From Whitmania pigra (taxonomy: Eukaryota; Annelida; Clitellata; Hirudinida; Haemopidae): 64,000 bases of DNA. Below the pieces are notes generated by a model. The model saw nothing but the letters and a program-made list of their open reading frames with translations. It ran no database searches and had not been told where the DNA came from. Made by a program: the position numbers and the translations under genes. The stretch spans positions 39,305 to 103,304 of the forward strand of contig JAJTWR010000120.1 in NCBI GenBank assembly GCA_021613335.1. Reading direction: 5' to 3'. This document shows, piece after piece, positions 13,201 to 24,800 of the stretch (position 1 is the stretch's first letter; each line of letters begins with the position of its first letter).

Positions 13201-15591
13201 GAAATAATGGAAATATCATCTCATATAAGTAAACTAACAAAGAATTAATATGAAAATGTAAGTTAGACTTTATTATAACTTTGGAAGTTTTTCATTCGTC
13301 AATTTTATATAACAAATTGTTTTAATAAAGTCTAACTTAAATTTTAGGTTACTGCTAATATTAACAAATTTCTAAAATTATAATTTAGGATGTATTAACA
13401 GATGTGTAAAAAATAAATGACTTGAATTAGCCTATTAAACCATTTACAAGGTTGATGATCGAAAGAAAAGTGCAATTATTTTAAAATTCAACAAGTTTCC
13501 TTCACATTAGTGGAATTTAATAAAAGATATTTGGACTCTTCATAAACTGTGCTAATTTTTTTTTAATTTTTTCTCCGAAATTTTAGGGGAAACTGAATTA
13601 AATTTAAAATACTTTAAAATGACAATTGCGCTGAAATTTTAATTATTTTCATGGTACTAGTAAACCATATTATAATTGAATATCTAGCACACTGAAAGAT
13701 CTTTTACGAAATTAATATTTTTCGTAAAAAATGTGTTGGACGGAATTTTTTGTTACCTAATCCGACAGAATCTCAGCGGTGTTTGCTTGTCCAATGAACC
13801 TCCAATATTATCCTCTTGACTCGCAAGCTTGTCCCATCATGTTCGAGAGTTGTGAGCAAACGTTATCATTTCCACTTGATGTCAACAAGAACATGAAGAT
13901 TTATAATTATGATCAACATAATTATTCTGATACAAAATAGCTCATCCTTACAATGCATTTTCAGTGTTTTTATTATATATGTATACACATGACATATTTT
14001 CATTAAGGCTATACTTCTCATTAACTTAACATTACATGGACTCAAATGACAGACATTAAATAAAATGTGTTTTTAAAAATAATCGGCCAATTGTTTTCAG
14101 TTGGATATACTTCTGACACAATTAAATTCGGATGGTTAGAAGATCCAGTTCAACAAGTAACAGACCTTCAACTCCCTCAGTTCAGCATAAAAAAGAAAGA
14201 GTTGCGAGACTGCGGTCAAAATTACACAGCAGGTTTTTATTGGTTTCATTCTTGGATTTTATTCAAATAAATAAATATTATAGATAAGCAAACATCAGTT
14301 AGATATAAGATTCATAAATAATTCCCAAACATTCCCAAAATTTCCAAAGTATTTGTAACTAATTTCTTTACTTGATAGATTTCCCAACTCTCGTTATTTT
14401 TTAGAAATTAATTTTATCTTCCAGGTTATTTTCCATGCCTGGAAATTCGTTTCCATTTACAAAGAGAGATAGGCTACTTTCTCATCCAAGTGTACATACC
14501 CAGCATTCTCATAGTAATTCTCTCGTGGGTCTCGTTTTGGATTCACGTGGATGCATCACCTGCACGTGTTTCCATTGGCCTCCTAACTGTCCTCACAACC
14601 ACGACCATGAGCGCTGGAGCAAGGGCCACCCTTCCCAAAGTATCCTACATAAAAGCCCTTGACGTGTGGATGATCGCCTGTCTCGTCTTTGTCTTTGCCT
14701 CTCTGATAGAATACGCCATTGTCAATGTTCTTGCTCGCAAGAAATTTGTTAACAAAGACCAAGGCAACGTTCCAACAAAGCCTGCAGAAAGTAAGGGACC
14801 TAAACGATTTCAAGGAGACAGGGCCAAAAGCATCGCGTCGACCTCTGTTAATGTTGGTCGGTTTGCAAATCGTGGAATGTCTGCTCTAAGAGCAAAATCA
14901 ATTGCTGAACAGGGCAGAGCCACGCCTGAGAGGGGTATTCGAGTGTGTTTGTTAATTAATAGTTTAATTAGTAATATTATGTATTTATTTCAAATATTAT
15001 TCCCGAATGGTCGAATCCTTTATTACTACACTTTATCAGATGACATCGAACTCAGCAATCTGATGATTCACCGCTCACTTGGTTCTGAAACAAACAAATC
15101 TCCTAACGAAACTATTTTAACCAAGCAAAGAATTCTTGCTCTCTTCAACAGGGTATGAAGAATTCTAAAATACAATTTAAAAAAAATAACATGTCAATAT
15201 AGAAATGACAAACAAAACATATTTAACCTTTTTTTAATCATAAATATTCGATGGAATGTGGCCATAATATCATTTTGCATAAATAAACTTTTTAAAGATC
15301 GATTTTGGGATAAATCTCTCTTATTTAAGTTTACATTTTATATAGTCTATTTTAGTTTATGTTCTTTAAGTTTTTCCAAACGTGCATTGATTCCCGACTG
15401 AAGCTTATTTTTAAATTTATAACCACCTATTGCAGGTGTCCGAGTATATCTGGAATGACAAATCAGCTCACGACGGTAAGTCGAGAGCAAGAAAAGTGGA
15501 CAAGATTTCAAGAAAATTATTTCCAATATCGTTTGTTTTTTTCAACATTGCTTATTGGACTATTTATTCGTCTCACTATCGATCGATCTGA
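7296..15591 (+). CDS. Anion-selective Cys-loop receptor subunit (glycine/glutamate-gated chloride channel-like)
   Basis: Plasma-membrane pentameric ligand-gated chloride channel subunit. Exons by hand: 7296-7366, 8103-8147, 9286-9347, 12374-12441, 12713-12942, 13769-13851, 14101-14232, 14425-14934, 15040-15152, 15436-15591. They sum to 1470 nt in one frame (489 aa), with phases matching at every junction. Residues 1-21 look like a signal peptide ([20 protein letters not shown]). The Cys-loop is C166-C180 with 13 residues between. A second pair, C224-C235, is typical of glycine and glutamate-gated receptors. M1 is about 248-270, the PAR anion-selectivity motif is 276-278, M2 279-300, M3 311-333, then a variable cytoplasmic loop and M4 about 466-483. 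[14 protein letters not shown] after M2 is very like glycine receptor alpha. The ligand (glycine, glutamate or other) cannot be told from sequence. Exon 2 is the least certain because its acceptor is weak. Repeats at 10.1-11.7 kb sit in intron 3. Confidence 0.9.
10150..10755 (+). repeat. Dispersed repeat family R1, copy 1 (long form)
   Basis: The reverse complement of 52286-52612 matches both ends of this block closely by eye. The long form has about 265 extra internal bases (about 10308-10570) missing from the other copy. The ends carry short inverted GGGGCA and TGCCCC motifs, which fits a non-autonomous DNA transposon. It lies in intron 3 of the ion-channel gene. Confidence 0.65.
10850..11150. 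repeat. Possible RTE/SINE-like fragment
   Basis: A GC-richer stretch starts with GGCTGTACCCGCCACGGG, a self-complementary CCCGCCACGGG-type motif of a kind seen at ends of arthropod RTE/SINE repeats. It continues with GCACGCGGGAGTTCCAATGG. No open frame is convincing. The assignment is by general resemblance only. Confidence 0.25.
11321..11676 (+). repeat. Minisatellite, 10/20-bp unit (AATTATTTGT / AATAATTTGT)
   Basis: Nearly pure tandem repeats of two alternating 10-mers run for about 355 bp. The first units are mostly AATAATTTGT; the rest alternate regularly as a 20-mer. One base is lost near 11600, shifting the register. It lies in an intron of the ion-channel gene. Confidence 0.95.
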
Positions 15592-16042
15592 TGAAATCGC
15601 TTTATTATTATCTTGCCTAATTAAGTGCACATTAAGAAATGACAATTCAAATCGTGAATGGCAATTTTAGTTAATAGGATTTGTTTTTAAATGTGTCGAT
15701 AGAATGAAATAAGTTGAAAATCAATGGCCTTGAGTTCAATTCCTTGAAAATGATATAAACCCAACTGTAACAAATTAATCTTTACAAAATTGTTTCGCAT
15801 TTCGAAATGAAATTTAAAAGAGCTATCTCTCACAAAAAAGTCTGATCATGATAAGAGCTATTAAAAAAAATCGCTTTATTATTATCTTAACTAATATGTT
15901 AATATACCTAATTTATTAATAAATGACAGACATAAATATACACCATGGAGAAAATCACCTATTGAGAATTCAAAGTTTTTACTAACAAGAACTCTCTGAG
16001 AGAAGGAACAAAAATCACAGAAGAGTTACGCAATTCTAACTA

Positions 16043-16740
16043 CAATGGAACCCACTTATCTCGAACGAGAGTTAGCTCGCCAACTCTATTAAGTCGACTT
16101 AAATTTTTTAAATTGGAACTGCCAAATTCCCTCTTTGTCTTAGCACTTTCTTATCGGTTATGTCGATTTTTTTATGTCGCCGAACACTAATATCTCGAGC
16201 ACAAAAGAGGGTCCAATTTGCCATTTTACATCGGTTATCTCGATCCCTTTGACTAATCGCCGTCTTTGAAGTGGAACCGCCAAATTCCCACTTTGTTGTA
16301 GCATTTTCTCATTGGTTGTCGTCACCATTATAGCAAGCACCATCTCAGGATGGAAAAAGAAGGCCGACTTGATAAAGCAAATGTACGAGAAGTCTGTCTT
16401 TGATCCAGCAAGAAAAAATGTAGAAAGGCCGAACACAAAGATGTTGGTGCTTCAATTGATCACAAATTCGCGAGCAACAAAACTTCCCGTCAATGGTCCT
16501 TTGCCGATGGAGAAGGCTGACATGCTTGCTTCCAAGCAAGGACATCCTGACTTTAAAGCAAGTCAGGGCTGACTGGATCGTTTCAAAAAGAGGCACAGTC
16601 ATTGTCTTCAAAACAATTTGTGGAGAGAGCTGCGGTTCAACAGGAGCCAGTGAATTCATAGTTGAGCACTCAAATGTGCACAATTTTGAATATATGAGAG
16701 TCGTGTCATTTTTAATGCTAAAATGATGAAATTGAGCCGA
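16043..16740 (+). mobile_element. Tigger/pogo DNA transposon remnant, 5' end
   Basis: The left end begins CAATGGAACCCACTTATCTC just after a TA, as pogo/Tigger termini do. From about 16333 a frame codes for a CENP-B/Tigger-type DNA-binding domain: WKKKADLIKQMYE, VFDPARKN, PVNGPLPMEKADMLA and HPDFKASQG. The Trp that normally follows is TGA (stop), after which LDRFKKRH continues in the same frame. A later segment (FKTICGES) is in another frame. The DDE catalytic part is not found, so the copy is truncated and dead. A roughly 50-bp segment is duplicated inside the 5' non-coding part (near 16113 and 16273). Confidence 0.8.
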
Positions 16741-16804
16741 CTTGGAAACGCTTTCCAGACAAGACTATGGGAGGCTTGTCACGGCGGAAAAAAGTCGAAG
16801 GACC

Positions 16805-17530
16805 GACTCAGGACCCCCCCCCCCCCGAAATATTAAAAAATAAATTTTAATTGTAAATTTTAAAAAATTCGTGTATGGATTAGCAAGAAATGCAAGTGTA
16901 TTACTTGAAGACATTGTTTTACCATGATTGACATCAGTGCGTACCGCCCGTCACATGACCCGCCCCTGCTTAGAGTAGTGGTTAGGTTTTCGCCTCGTGA
17001 GTTGGGGGCGCGAGTTCGATTCCAGTCTCAACCGTATATTTAAGCAGTGTGCTTTAGTATTGGGGCTTGGGTTAGGGTTAGGGGCAATGATTTAATTTCA
17101 AGATATCTCGATTATTTTTTTATAATTAATATTAAATTAATTGCATGATGACATAAATTACTCATGTTGCCATATTTTGCAATAAGGGTGGCAGTAGAAC
17201 TAGGACGGGAGAGATCACTTTTTATAGTATACAAGAGGCAAGTTTACCAACGAGGTCATCATCATCAAGATCGTCATCACCAAGGCCAGCACCACCGTTG
17301 AAGGCAGTGGAAACTTTTGGTTTCATCCTGTTTTGGTTTTGCAAGTTATAAATAGATATATAACACAATACAAGATGACTCTTCGATGCATATGTATACA
17401 TGGACTAATTATCTCTATGACGATAATAATGAAAATGATGACCACTTTGAATACTACCGGCAAGTAAGACAGTATTATTTTAGGGAATTGTATGAAGTTT
17501 CTGTAATTCATCCGTTCGAATTAGCTTGTA
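16805..17530 (+). repeat. Dispersed repeat family R2, copy 1
   Basis: The block matches the reverse complement of 53480-54290 over most of its length. Shared blocks are a poly-C/CCCCCGAAATATTA start, an AAATGCAA...GAAGACATTGTTTT segment, a TTAGTATTGGGG segment, and a 3' part with a conserved reading frame ending in HFEYYRQVRQYYFRELYEVS. Within it, 16965-17040 looks tRNA-derived. The family is not recognised. Confidence 0.7.
16965..17040 (+). pseudogene. tRNA-derived (SINE-type) segment
   Basis: A box-A-like TAGTGGTTAGG is followed 35-40 bases later by a box-B-like GAGTTCGATTCC, the spacing of an internal Pol III promoter. The layout TTCGCCTCGTGA resembles tRNA-Val-type sequences, but the stems do not fold as a proper tRNA. 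It is probably the head of a tRNA-derived SINE within repeat R2. Confidence 0.5.
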
Positions 17531-18847
17531 CAAATAAAAAATTTGAACCCCCGAAATAATTTTCTGGCCCTGATTATGTATGTAAAGAAATTTCAAGATC
17601 GTGATAATATATCGGATATCTGAAACATAGATGAGTGTTTAGTTATGTGCGAAATGTAATTAGGAATTAACCAAAAAGGATATATGGAATTTGACGCCAT
17701 CACAAAAAAGCTAGCGAGCGCCCATTATTGACTTTGCTGGTCGACATTTTCCTTTTGTGGTAAGTCACGAGGCCTAACCACAGAAGGTGTAATGACCTCA
17801 TATTGTGATCATTTCTTACTTTCAATGCGTCGTCACATTTCATTCACAATGTTCGTCAAAAATTCTCCGTTAGCTCTTTATGTCATTTACAAATCTTAAG
17901 AGTATTCATTCGTTTATGATGCTTCAAACTATCTGATGCTTTGCTTCACTAGATTTCAATTAGATGTATTAGCTATATATGTTAATTACATGTGAAAATA
18001 TGAAATAGTTGGAATTCCCATCTTTCACAAATTTTCACTATCTTTGTATTTAATGAATGAAAGGATAATGGTGGTCGTACACATAGAAATGATTTCAAAT
18101 AGAACGCCATGGAAAAAATTATTACTTAAAGAGGAAAAACCTCATTCCAGGACCGCCATTGAGATGCAGAGTCTCGGTAAGCAAGGTTTATTATTATTTA
18201 AATATTTTAATCAATAATGACATACTTGATAGATATAACTATAAAGGTGAGCTGCATCTTACTAGTTTTCAACGTATTTCCAGAAAGTAAAGCACCAACG
18301 ATTATAGAATATAATTTTTAAACGATATCATTTTAAATGACTATTTTAAAATTATTATTTCAAAATTAACCTGACATTTTTCGCCATTTTCACATCATTG
18401 TCTTCTGAACAACAACTTAATCCCAATAAAACTCAAATTTCATATTTTACTAACATTTCATAATATCTTAGCGTATTTTAAATTCTATAGGTAATCACTA
18501 ATACGTTGAGTCGACCCAATAAAATACATAGATATTAATCTGTTAATGTTGATATATTGCGTTTGTTAATATGATCTGTTAATTCATTTTATCACCTGTT
18601 TGCTTCTGAGAAATGTACCAAATTTGAAGGCATAAAATCATTAACGAACGTTGCCATAAACCACAGTAAACATATCATTAGGAATTATGCCGTTAACCCA
18701 TCTCTGGTTTCGTAGATTGTTTATATCTCCGACATTTACAGTTTCTGCACTTAATCGCAATTTTTTTTACTTAGAAAATGAGCCAGTGTCTGTGAAAAGT
18801 TTCTATCTATTGATGTTTTTCAATAACGTATCAGATTAATTGTAAAA

Positions 18848-21800
18848 ATGTTCGAAATGTCCGATTTGTTGAGAATGAAAGTAAGCGAGCTAAAAGGACA
18901 GCTGAGCAAATTAGGTCTGAACACCAAGGGAAATAAGATTCAGTTGGTACAGAGATTGGCTGAATTCTTGTCCATAGATTGCAATGTAGGTGCTGCGCCA
19001 GTTGAAGGTGTGTTCGATTACAAGTTCAGGTGTTTTGATGAGATATGTTTTAAAGACGTGATTCGGTAGTTTTTCAAGTGAAAATCGGCAGCTGTTGTAA
19101 TTTTGGGATATTTATCGTTTTTTAAACATTCCACTATTTTTTCGTTTCAATTTTTAGAGATGTTAGTATGTGTCTGTGAATTTACAAGTTTTTGTGTTCT
19201 ATTCGTTTCTTATTATTAATTTTGTTAATTTCTTATTAGAAAACTTAACATTTTTATATATTAAACAAGCTGACAGTCAGTTGACAAGTTCAGAACCCAA
19301 GCAAAAAAAGTCTAAGAAATCCAGTGCCACAAGATCAAAGATGGAAGCGAGGGTGGCGAGTCGTGAGCCGACAGCAGAGGATTACATAAATGCTTGTTCG
19401 AGAGATCTCTCCATTGTATTGGAAAGAATTGATCCTCTCATGACAGGTTTTAAATCACCTCTTGATAAGTAATTGTTCTGTAATATTTTTGTTTTGCACT
19501 TACATCTCTCACTGATCGGTTCAAGCCCAGCCATTTTATGACTCGAGATCAAGAATGCTAGTGATAGGCTCATAATTTTATATTAATGTATTAAAATAAG
19601 ATATGTTCATTCTTTCTGATTTGGTTTGAATTATAAAAATTATAATAAATGTAAAAATTAATTGAAATTACATTTGTTCTAAAGCAAGTGATGATATTTT
19701 CTGGTTAAAATAAATTTGATTTTGTGAAGCCAAAAGGGCATAATATAACTGGGATAGGATATTCTAATATATCATAATAAAAGAGAAAATTGGATAAAAA
19801 GTCTTGCATTTCTTATGATTTTGGTTAGAGAAAATTAACAAATTTATGTAAACCCAAGTTATTCGTCACTTTAATAAATTTGATTTACATCATTATTGGT
19901 TATTTATCAGTGTACATTATAAACATGTTTGCTATTGCCAATTGTTATCAATTAGTTTAAATTATTTTTATATGTCAAATAGCTGATATTGATCACGATA
20001 TAATATGAGCCATAGAAGATAGCTCCAATGTCATGACTGGTTGACATATATTATTGAAATTATGAATTATTTTAATTTAAATAAGCTTAAAGCTCAGCAA
20101 CTAGTTGCAAAAGAAATAAATTTGAAACATTAGTTAGAAAAAATAATAATTTTAAATTTATTGTTTTTGAAACCAATTTAATTATAAGAATATTTTCAAA
20201 CAAGGTGGATCCAGTATCCGAGCTACTCCCAGTTCAACTTCACTGAACAGCATCGAAGCACTGCCCGAAATAGCATCTTTCCTTGAATCTCCAAGTTTCT
20301 CGTCGCACCTCCAGCCTTCTGGTTCTGCACCACGGGCGTTGTCATCAAAATCTTATCCAGGCACGTCTGCTCCGCAGGCAAGCCGAGACATCAATCTGGA
20401 GAGGCCTGCAGGAATCCATGTGAATTTTAACCCTCCTTCTAGTGGCTGCATAGATTCGAGCGAATTACTTATACCCAGTCATCCTGATACCGATGAGTCG
20501 CAAGAGGGTAACCAGGTTTCTACGAATGTCGGCCTTCTATTCCATGACATTCAACAGTCGTATCAAAATTCGGTGGACGAGAATCGCATGACGAGCTTTA
20601 TAGAATCTATGCAGGGTCTCGTCATAAATAAGAGAGAGTCTCTTAATCTGCAGAGGAGTTCGTGCATGTACGAACATTCTCGAGGTGAGAAGACGTTTGT
20701 TACGCAGACTTCCATGCCGTACAATGCCAAGCCCTCCGATCCTCTGATCAACACGGCCGACTTTCATCTCGATGATGAATATGTTTATGAAAGTACCACA
20801 GAGCATTTTGAAACTTCTAAGTTCTGTGCTTACACTGCAGCTGAAAATCAAGCATTGACATACGATAAAAACAGCAACAATGTTAATGATAGTACATTTT
20901 CATATGGAGAGTCATTGTGCCATATGACAACAGGTTTCCAAGATCCTTTGCTGTTATATTCGGACCAGAATTACAACCCGGACGAAGTTTTCGAATCGTC
21001 TTGCAGTGACTTGGTTCCAACCGCAGGTTATTCAGATTCACTGATTGATTCTGATAATGACCCTCTGATCGAAATTGATGAAGAGTTTATTGAGGAATCT
21101 ATCATTTGCGAGGAAGAAGTAGCATCTTTCACTGAATGTGGATCAAAACATCTGCTCTATAATAACCCTGAGGACATGTTTGTTGAAAATAAATTAGGAC
21201 CATTGTTAGACAACAATTTGAACGATTCCACCTTTGATGGTGCTCTAGCCAGAGGAGAGAATTTAGAATTGGATCCTTTGAAAGCAAACGTATTTGTTTT
21301 GAAAACTTCCGATAACATTTTAGAATCGCTCCATGGTGAATCGGGAATGTCACAACCTTGCTTGGCAATCAGTTGTAACGTAGAGTGTACTTCATCTCTG
21401 CAAATTCTAGAAACTATAACGTCCGGAGATTCTTTAGAAAAAGGAGAAAGCTTAGTTGAAGATTTAAATGACAACTTGCAAGCAGAATTAAAAACCATGA
21501 ATTCGAATGAGGACAGGTTAGAAGATGTAGTGGAGAGTTTTGAATTTTTGACTGATGATTTGCTGGAAGCAAAGTCTGCTGAATTGGATGAAAATTTTGC
21601 TGAAAATTTAAATTTAGAAATTGACTCACTACAATTTGTGATCACTTCCAAAGCTGACATAAGAGAATCAAATGATGACGATCAGTCACCAGCAAAAGGT
21701 TTGAATGTCTCCCTAGAAAAAGGAAAAGTCATTGATCCTATACCTGAATTATCCGAGGCTGTAACAACTACATTTGAATCTACAAGCCATTCGCTTGAAT

Positions 21801-24800
21801 CTTCTGATGCAAGTTCTTCAGTTAAAGGATCAGTCGAATATGATCGTAATTACGCTGATGGTCACAATACTACCTGTTGTGGAGAGGCAACATTTGATGT
21901 GACTGAATTAAGAACTGAATGTCAAGAGGAAGTGATTTTTGAGGATGACATGATGCCTGTTTCATTTACTGAAGAATCGAGGCCAATAGATAATGATTTG
22001 ATTGTGTTATTGGATGATGAAGAGATGTTGGATGCTGAATGCAACCAAATGCTTTGTGGAAGTGAGAACTGTTTAAATGAGGATAAGAACTATAATTCAG
22101 AAGGTGTTGAAAGCAAGGAAACTGAAAATATAACTCAACAGTTACTTACTAAATCAGATATTGTTGATAAAACATCTTTGGAAGGTGATGCTCTGAAAAG
22201 TAATGATGGTAAAGGTTTTACAGATGGAGATAGTGCAATTTGTGATGAACAATTGGAGAAGAGGTGCGATGCAATTGGAACATTGTCATTGTCAGATGCT
22301 CAAACTCAAAATGGAAGAAATTCTGAGATTCAAGAGAAGCATTCAAATAAAGAGCTACAATCGATAGAAGGACAATCAATAGAAGATTATCAAGAGATGG
22401 ACGATAGTGTTATTTCTGAACTTCCAATCATTGAATCAAGTTTTGTTGCACACGATGCAACATTAGTCAAAGATTGCTCAGAATCTGAGTTGTTGACATT
22501 AGATGTGCAGAATAATCTTAGTTACATGCCGATTGATGATACTTATGACATTCTAGATGATTCCTTAGACATGGACCTTGTTGTAACTCTTGATTTTGAT
22601 GTTACGGAAGCTGGTGATGAATTGGAAAATATTCCCAACCCATTGTTGTCAGAGACTCCCATTTCCACTGAAGAGGAAGTGACTCATATCTCTTCAAATG
22701 AACTTGCATGCAAGGCTGACAACGAAGCTTCTGCCAAGACTGATATTGTGCCTGTCGAACATGAAGAGTTGAACACTGGTGTCAAAGATTCTGTAGTAGG
22801 TGAGAAACAGATTAGGTTACTTGAAATTCAAGTTGTGAAGGATCTCAGAGAGTCTCAGGAACCATCTAAAAATGAACATGTCGATGCAATCCACGCATCT
22901 ACGTCTGAATTTGGAAATGATTGTGATGAAGACCAGATAAGAAAACTGAATGAACAGATTGAAGTCATGATTGCAGATGGAAAATCCTGTGAAGGTTTAT
23001 TCGAAGAGAGTGTTCTGGAGAACATTGAAGATTTAGATGATTATCCAGGGGCAGGTATAATAAATAAAGAGGTTTCAGGAAATTGCCAATCTGTTGATGA
23101 TTTGGTTCTTCAAAGCTCTGAGTGTGTAGCTGATGCTACAGTCCTCATTAAAGAATCAACTTCAGTTGTAAAAGTGAATGATGAATATTCTTCTGAAAGG
23201 ATCCAAACAGAGGAGTTGGATTTGACTGTTGACAAATTAGTGGAATATGAGTCATCTTTTGATTCTGATTCTGCCTGTCATGATGGAGGACAAGTCAGAT
23301 CAACAATCAGGGTTGAGGATAATAATCTGGTCCACTCTGAGTCCAAAAATGAAACCAACAAACAATTTTCTATTGAATCAAAAAATGCTACATCAATTGA
23401 TGTTGTTAAAAATGTGGTTTGTAACTACAAATCAAGTTCTTATTCTGTTGATTCAAAGTGGTGTGAAGAGGAAGTTAATATAGAAGTTGATTCATCAATT
23501 AAACAATTACATGATCCTCATTCTTCAGTGATTGGTTGTAATATCATGGAAAATGATTCCAAGCATTTTGACAGAGAAATATCTTCTGATATTAGAAGTT
23601 AGTATTTTTCAAAATATTATATTAAAGCAATTGCATTAAGGAAAGTTATTTTATGTCTAGCGTGACATCCACAATAGATATGCATTTTCTAATAATTATG
23701 ATATAATAAAATAATTGAAAAAAAAGTAGCGAGTAAAATGAAATCATATTTTAAATGTTTTACATAATACATGATTTTTAATTCTTGATTTCTACTCTAA
23801 AGTTAATTTTCTGCAGCCGAAATTAACTGCCATTATTTAATTACTGAGCCAAACTCATCACCACTCAAAGAATTGACATTGTCATCAAAGTTAAACATTT
23901 TGTCATCAGATTCAAAACATTCTAGTGAAGGATTAAAGCTCTTGTCCTCAAGGAAAAGTTCTAGATTTAAGCAAAAGAAGCAAAGTTCATCTATATCTGA
24001 AAGAGAATCCAAAACAGTTACACAAGTCAGATGTCATTTGAAAATGCCAAGGTTCAAGAGTTCAAATCACTATTCAACTCTAAAGTCAAGTAATAAGTGT
24101 CATCGTAGTTCATGGTGGAATAAATGTGAACTTTTCACACCGCCTAAACGTGACATTACTCAGAGAAGATTGAAGAAGCATTCACTGGACAGAGTAAATT
24201 ACCAGTCAGAGTCAATCAAGAAGTTGAATAAGCACCAGAGATCTAGGAGGAAATTTGGTTCACAAGAAAGTTCAAGAGATAAAGAAAGTTCTAGATCAGG
24301 TTCTTCTGCTGGTAAATATTATAAATTGGAAGAGCGGAAGAGATCTACCTTGGATACAAATTGCTCAAAAGAAATCAGTAAAAGAATTGAATATAAAATG
24401 GGAGATTTGGAAAATGCATTCAATAGAGCAGAAAAGGAAACCAGTGAGCTGAGGTATTCTTGAAATCTCACTAGTATTTAGTTAGGTGCAATTCTTGTAT
24501 ATTATGCAATGGTTAATTAAGAACATTGTCCACTTGCTAGTGACTAATCTTGACGAAGAATATCTGTCTTTGTATTTTTAATAAAGAACTCTCTTCCTCA
24601 ATTATTAGTTTAATAATATCTTTTTTTTTATCTATGTGGTTAACTCTTAATACCTATCATCTTTGTTCAAGAATTTTATTGCTAATAAGTAATTCTATTA
24701 ATGACTAAATCATGTTGTGGCATTTTACCCATTAAAACATAAGAGGCTCTTAGATGACTTACACAGCACCAGAGACACTTTGTGGTGATGCAAGCTGGAT

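Noticed and set aside
19447..19472. Ending hnRNP U-like exon 2 at the in-frame stop after DPLMTGFKSPLDK
   Set aside because: A donor at 19447 joins in phase with the exon at 20205 and the later SPRY and kinase exons, so the stop is intronic.
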